This document shows positions 62,796 to 64,000 of a DNA stretch of 64,000 nucleotides, piece after piece. The DNA comes from Galdieria partita (Eukaryota; Rhodophyta; Bangiophyceae; Galdieriales; Galdieriaceae). The stretch covers positions 186,001-250,000 of the forward strand of contig BQMJ01000011.1 in the NCBI GenBank assembly GCA_025991245.1, read 5' to 3'. Under the pieces are notes generated by a model that saw only the letters and a program-made list of their open reading frames with translations, was not told the DNA's origin and did no database searches. Both the position numbers and the translations under genes were made by a program. How positions within the stretch are numbered: the stretch's first letter is position 1; the number at the start of each line of letters is the position of its first letter.

Positions 62796-63818
62796 TTACG
62801 GATATGTGGACGGTCTTCTTTCTATTATAAACGGATTCTTTTTACTTCTTCGTCTAGTCTTATAACCACATTTGGTCGGCTTTCCCCAAGCTGAAACCGA
62901 AGGCCTACCACCCGAAGTTCTACCTTCTCCACCTCCGTGAGGATGATCGACTGGATTCATAGCAACTCCTCGAACATGAGGTCTTCTTCCTTTTTCTCTC
63001 ATGCGACCGGCACTACCGAGTTTCTCATTTTTATGTTCTGGATTGGAAACTTTTCCAATGGTTGCCATGCAATCTAAAGGCACTTTTCGAAGTTCTTTAC
63101 TGGCAAGACGTAAAACTGCCACATTATCTTCTGGATGGGTGGTCACTATCTTCGCATAAGTACCTGCAGCTCTACAAAGTATTCCGCCATCTCCAGAATG
63201 CGTTTCAATATTATGTACAAAAATGCCTGCCGGAAGATATTTCAATAGTGTCGCATTTCCAGGCTTTATATCAACCGGTTGTTGTCTATTTGAAGTTATT
63301 TCCGCTCCTATAGAAAGACCTTGTGGGCATATAATATAGGATTGTTGTCCTTCTAGAGGATGGGCTTGTCCATCGGAAGAATAGTGTTGTAGAAGAGCAA
63401 CAAAACCGGTTCGGTAAGGATCATACTCTATGCGCTGGACAACAGATCTCATTCCTTCATAAAGAGTACGTTTGAAATCTATCAATCGATAGAGACCACG
63501 AAAACCACCTCCTCTATGTCGAACACAGATATGACCGGAACTATCTCTTCCGCCTGTACGAGGTATATAGTACGCAAGTTCCTTTACTGGTGGTCCTGTA
63601 TAAACTAATGAGAGATCAACCAAGTAACATTCTCTTCTAGCTGGAGTAATTGGTTTCAACTTGATGATGGAAGGTCTTGTTGGATCAGTTGACTTGGGAG
63701 TCACAGTTGTGGTTCCGGACGAAAACTGCTTTACCCACTGTTCTTGAAGAGTAAACTGTGTCCAACGATTGTAGTTACGAGACCCAAAAGTTCTTGAAGA
63801 AAGAGTGGACTTCCACAT
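62796..63818 (-). CDS. mitochondrial ribosomal protein uL2m
   Basis: 340 residues, intronless. A 45-residue leader rich in Ser, Arg and Thr (MWKSTLSSRTFGSRNYNRW) predicts mitochondrial targeting. The uL2 body follows: IKLKPITPARRECYLVDLSL, GRDSSGHICVRHRGGGFRGL, YRLIDFKRTLYEG, VHNIETHSGDGGILCRAAG, and the catalytic-centre loop GVAMNPVDHPHGGGEGRTS with the conserved His, then GGRPSVSAWGKPTKCGYKTR. Red algal plastids encode their own L2, which supports a mitochondrial rather than plastid role. Confidence 0.93.
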   Translation of the reverse strand: MWKSTLSSRTFGSRNYNRWTQFTLQEQWVKQFSSGTTTVTPKSTDPTRPSIIKLKPITPARRECYLVDLSLVYTGPPVKELAYYIPRTGGRDSSGHICVRHRGGGFRGLYRLIDFKRTLYEGMRSVVQRIEYDPYRTGFVALLQHYSSDGQAHPLEGQQSYIICPQGLSIGAEITSNRQQPVDIKPGNATLLKYLPAGIFVHNIETHSGDGGILCRAAGTYAKIVTTHPEDNVAVLRLASKELRKVPLDCMATIGKVSNPEHKNEKLGSAGRMREKGRRPHVRGVAMNPVDHPHGGGEGRTSGGRPSVSAWGKPTKCGYKTRRRSKKNPFIIERRPSTYP

Positions 63819-64000
63819 TTTCTCAAAAAAAGATACACTTTTGATATTCTTTCAACTCCACATACACCGTTCGACGTTCGAAACAAACATTCTCATTCAG
63901 ATCAATTCTTTCACAATGACCTATCAAAATAGGCTAAAGTTCCTTTTATAGTCACTTAACATACAATATTCCAGCTACATAACTAAATAACGCATCCACC
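63819..64000. other. upstream region at the right edge
   Basis: 182 nt upstream of the uL2m start; no gene seen before the window ends. Confidence 0.4.

Noticed and set aside
1-64000. CRISPR arrays, insertion sequences, retroelements or other mobile DNA
   Set aside because: No spaced direct repeats, terminal repeats, transposase, reverse transcriptase or integrase sequence was seen; only two short AT repeats.

Overview
The window reads as nuclear DNA of a unicellular red alga of the Cyanidiales, most like Galdieria. It is AT-rich by eye, packed with genes on both strands, and its many spliceosomal introns are short (those I could delimit are 40 to about 85 nt, mostly 43-62, with GT..AG ends). 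The gene content is that of a photosynthetic eukaryote: plastid lipid synthesis (SQD2), a lumenal C-terminal processing protease, a nuclear-encoded NusG, a peroxin, a mitochondrial ribosomal protein, a complex I assembly factor, RNA polymerase II subunit 2 and several sugar, amino-acid and phosphate permeases. The species call is inference; no rRNA or organelle DNA is present to settle it.

Layout. 1-9 kb: a YqaJ-type nuclease gene and, divergent from it, a RAP1-like telomere protein gene, then two Myb-family genes. 9.1-18 kb: tRNA-Ile(AAU), glycerol-3-phosphate dehydrogenase, a bZIP factor, a TOPORS-like RING protein, NDUFAF2, NusG, and a bacterial-style pair of an ABC ATPase and its FetB/STAR2-type permease. 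18-30 kb: a small coiled-coil protein, two inverted paralogous CAMK-type kinases with C-terminal CaaX boxes, CWF19L1/Drn1, CtpA, inositol-pentakisphosphate 2-kinase, and SQD2. 30-40 kb: amino-acid permease, an unrecognised Cys/His-rich CaaX protein, topoisomerase III beta, phosphate symporter and NAD(P)H-hydrate epimerase. 40-50 kb: RPB2, a diverged epimerase-like protein, citrate synthase and a sugar porter. 50-64 kb: an unidentified membrane protein, a divergent ubiquitin-like/eS31 fusion, thioredoxin, PEX14, HemW, XRN1, a clathrin light chain-like protein, eL42 and mitochondrial uL2.

Themes. Gene spacing is extreme: divergent start codons 27, 41, 62 and 65 nt apart, convergent stop codons 1, 15 and 17 nt apart, and tandem genes 21, 26 and about 30 nt apart. 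The most unusual points are a 5-nt microexon shared by the two kinase paralogs, a RAP1-like protein with all three RAP1 domains, the FetA/FetB-like two-gene unit, a ubiquitin-like domain fused to eS31 that has lost Lys48 and Lys63, a tandem Cys3His CaaX protein, and a probable AKM peroxisomal signal on citrate synthase created by a last short exon.
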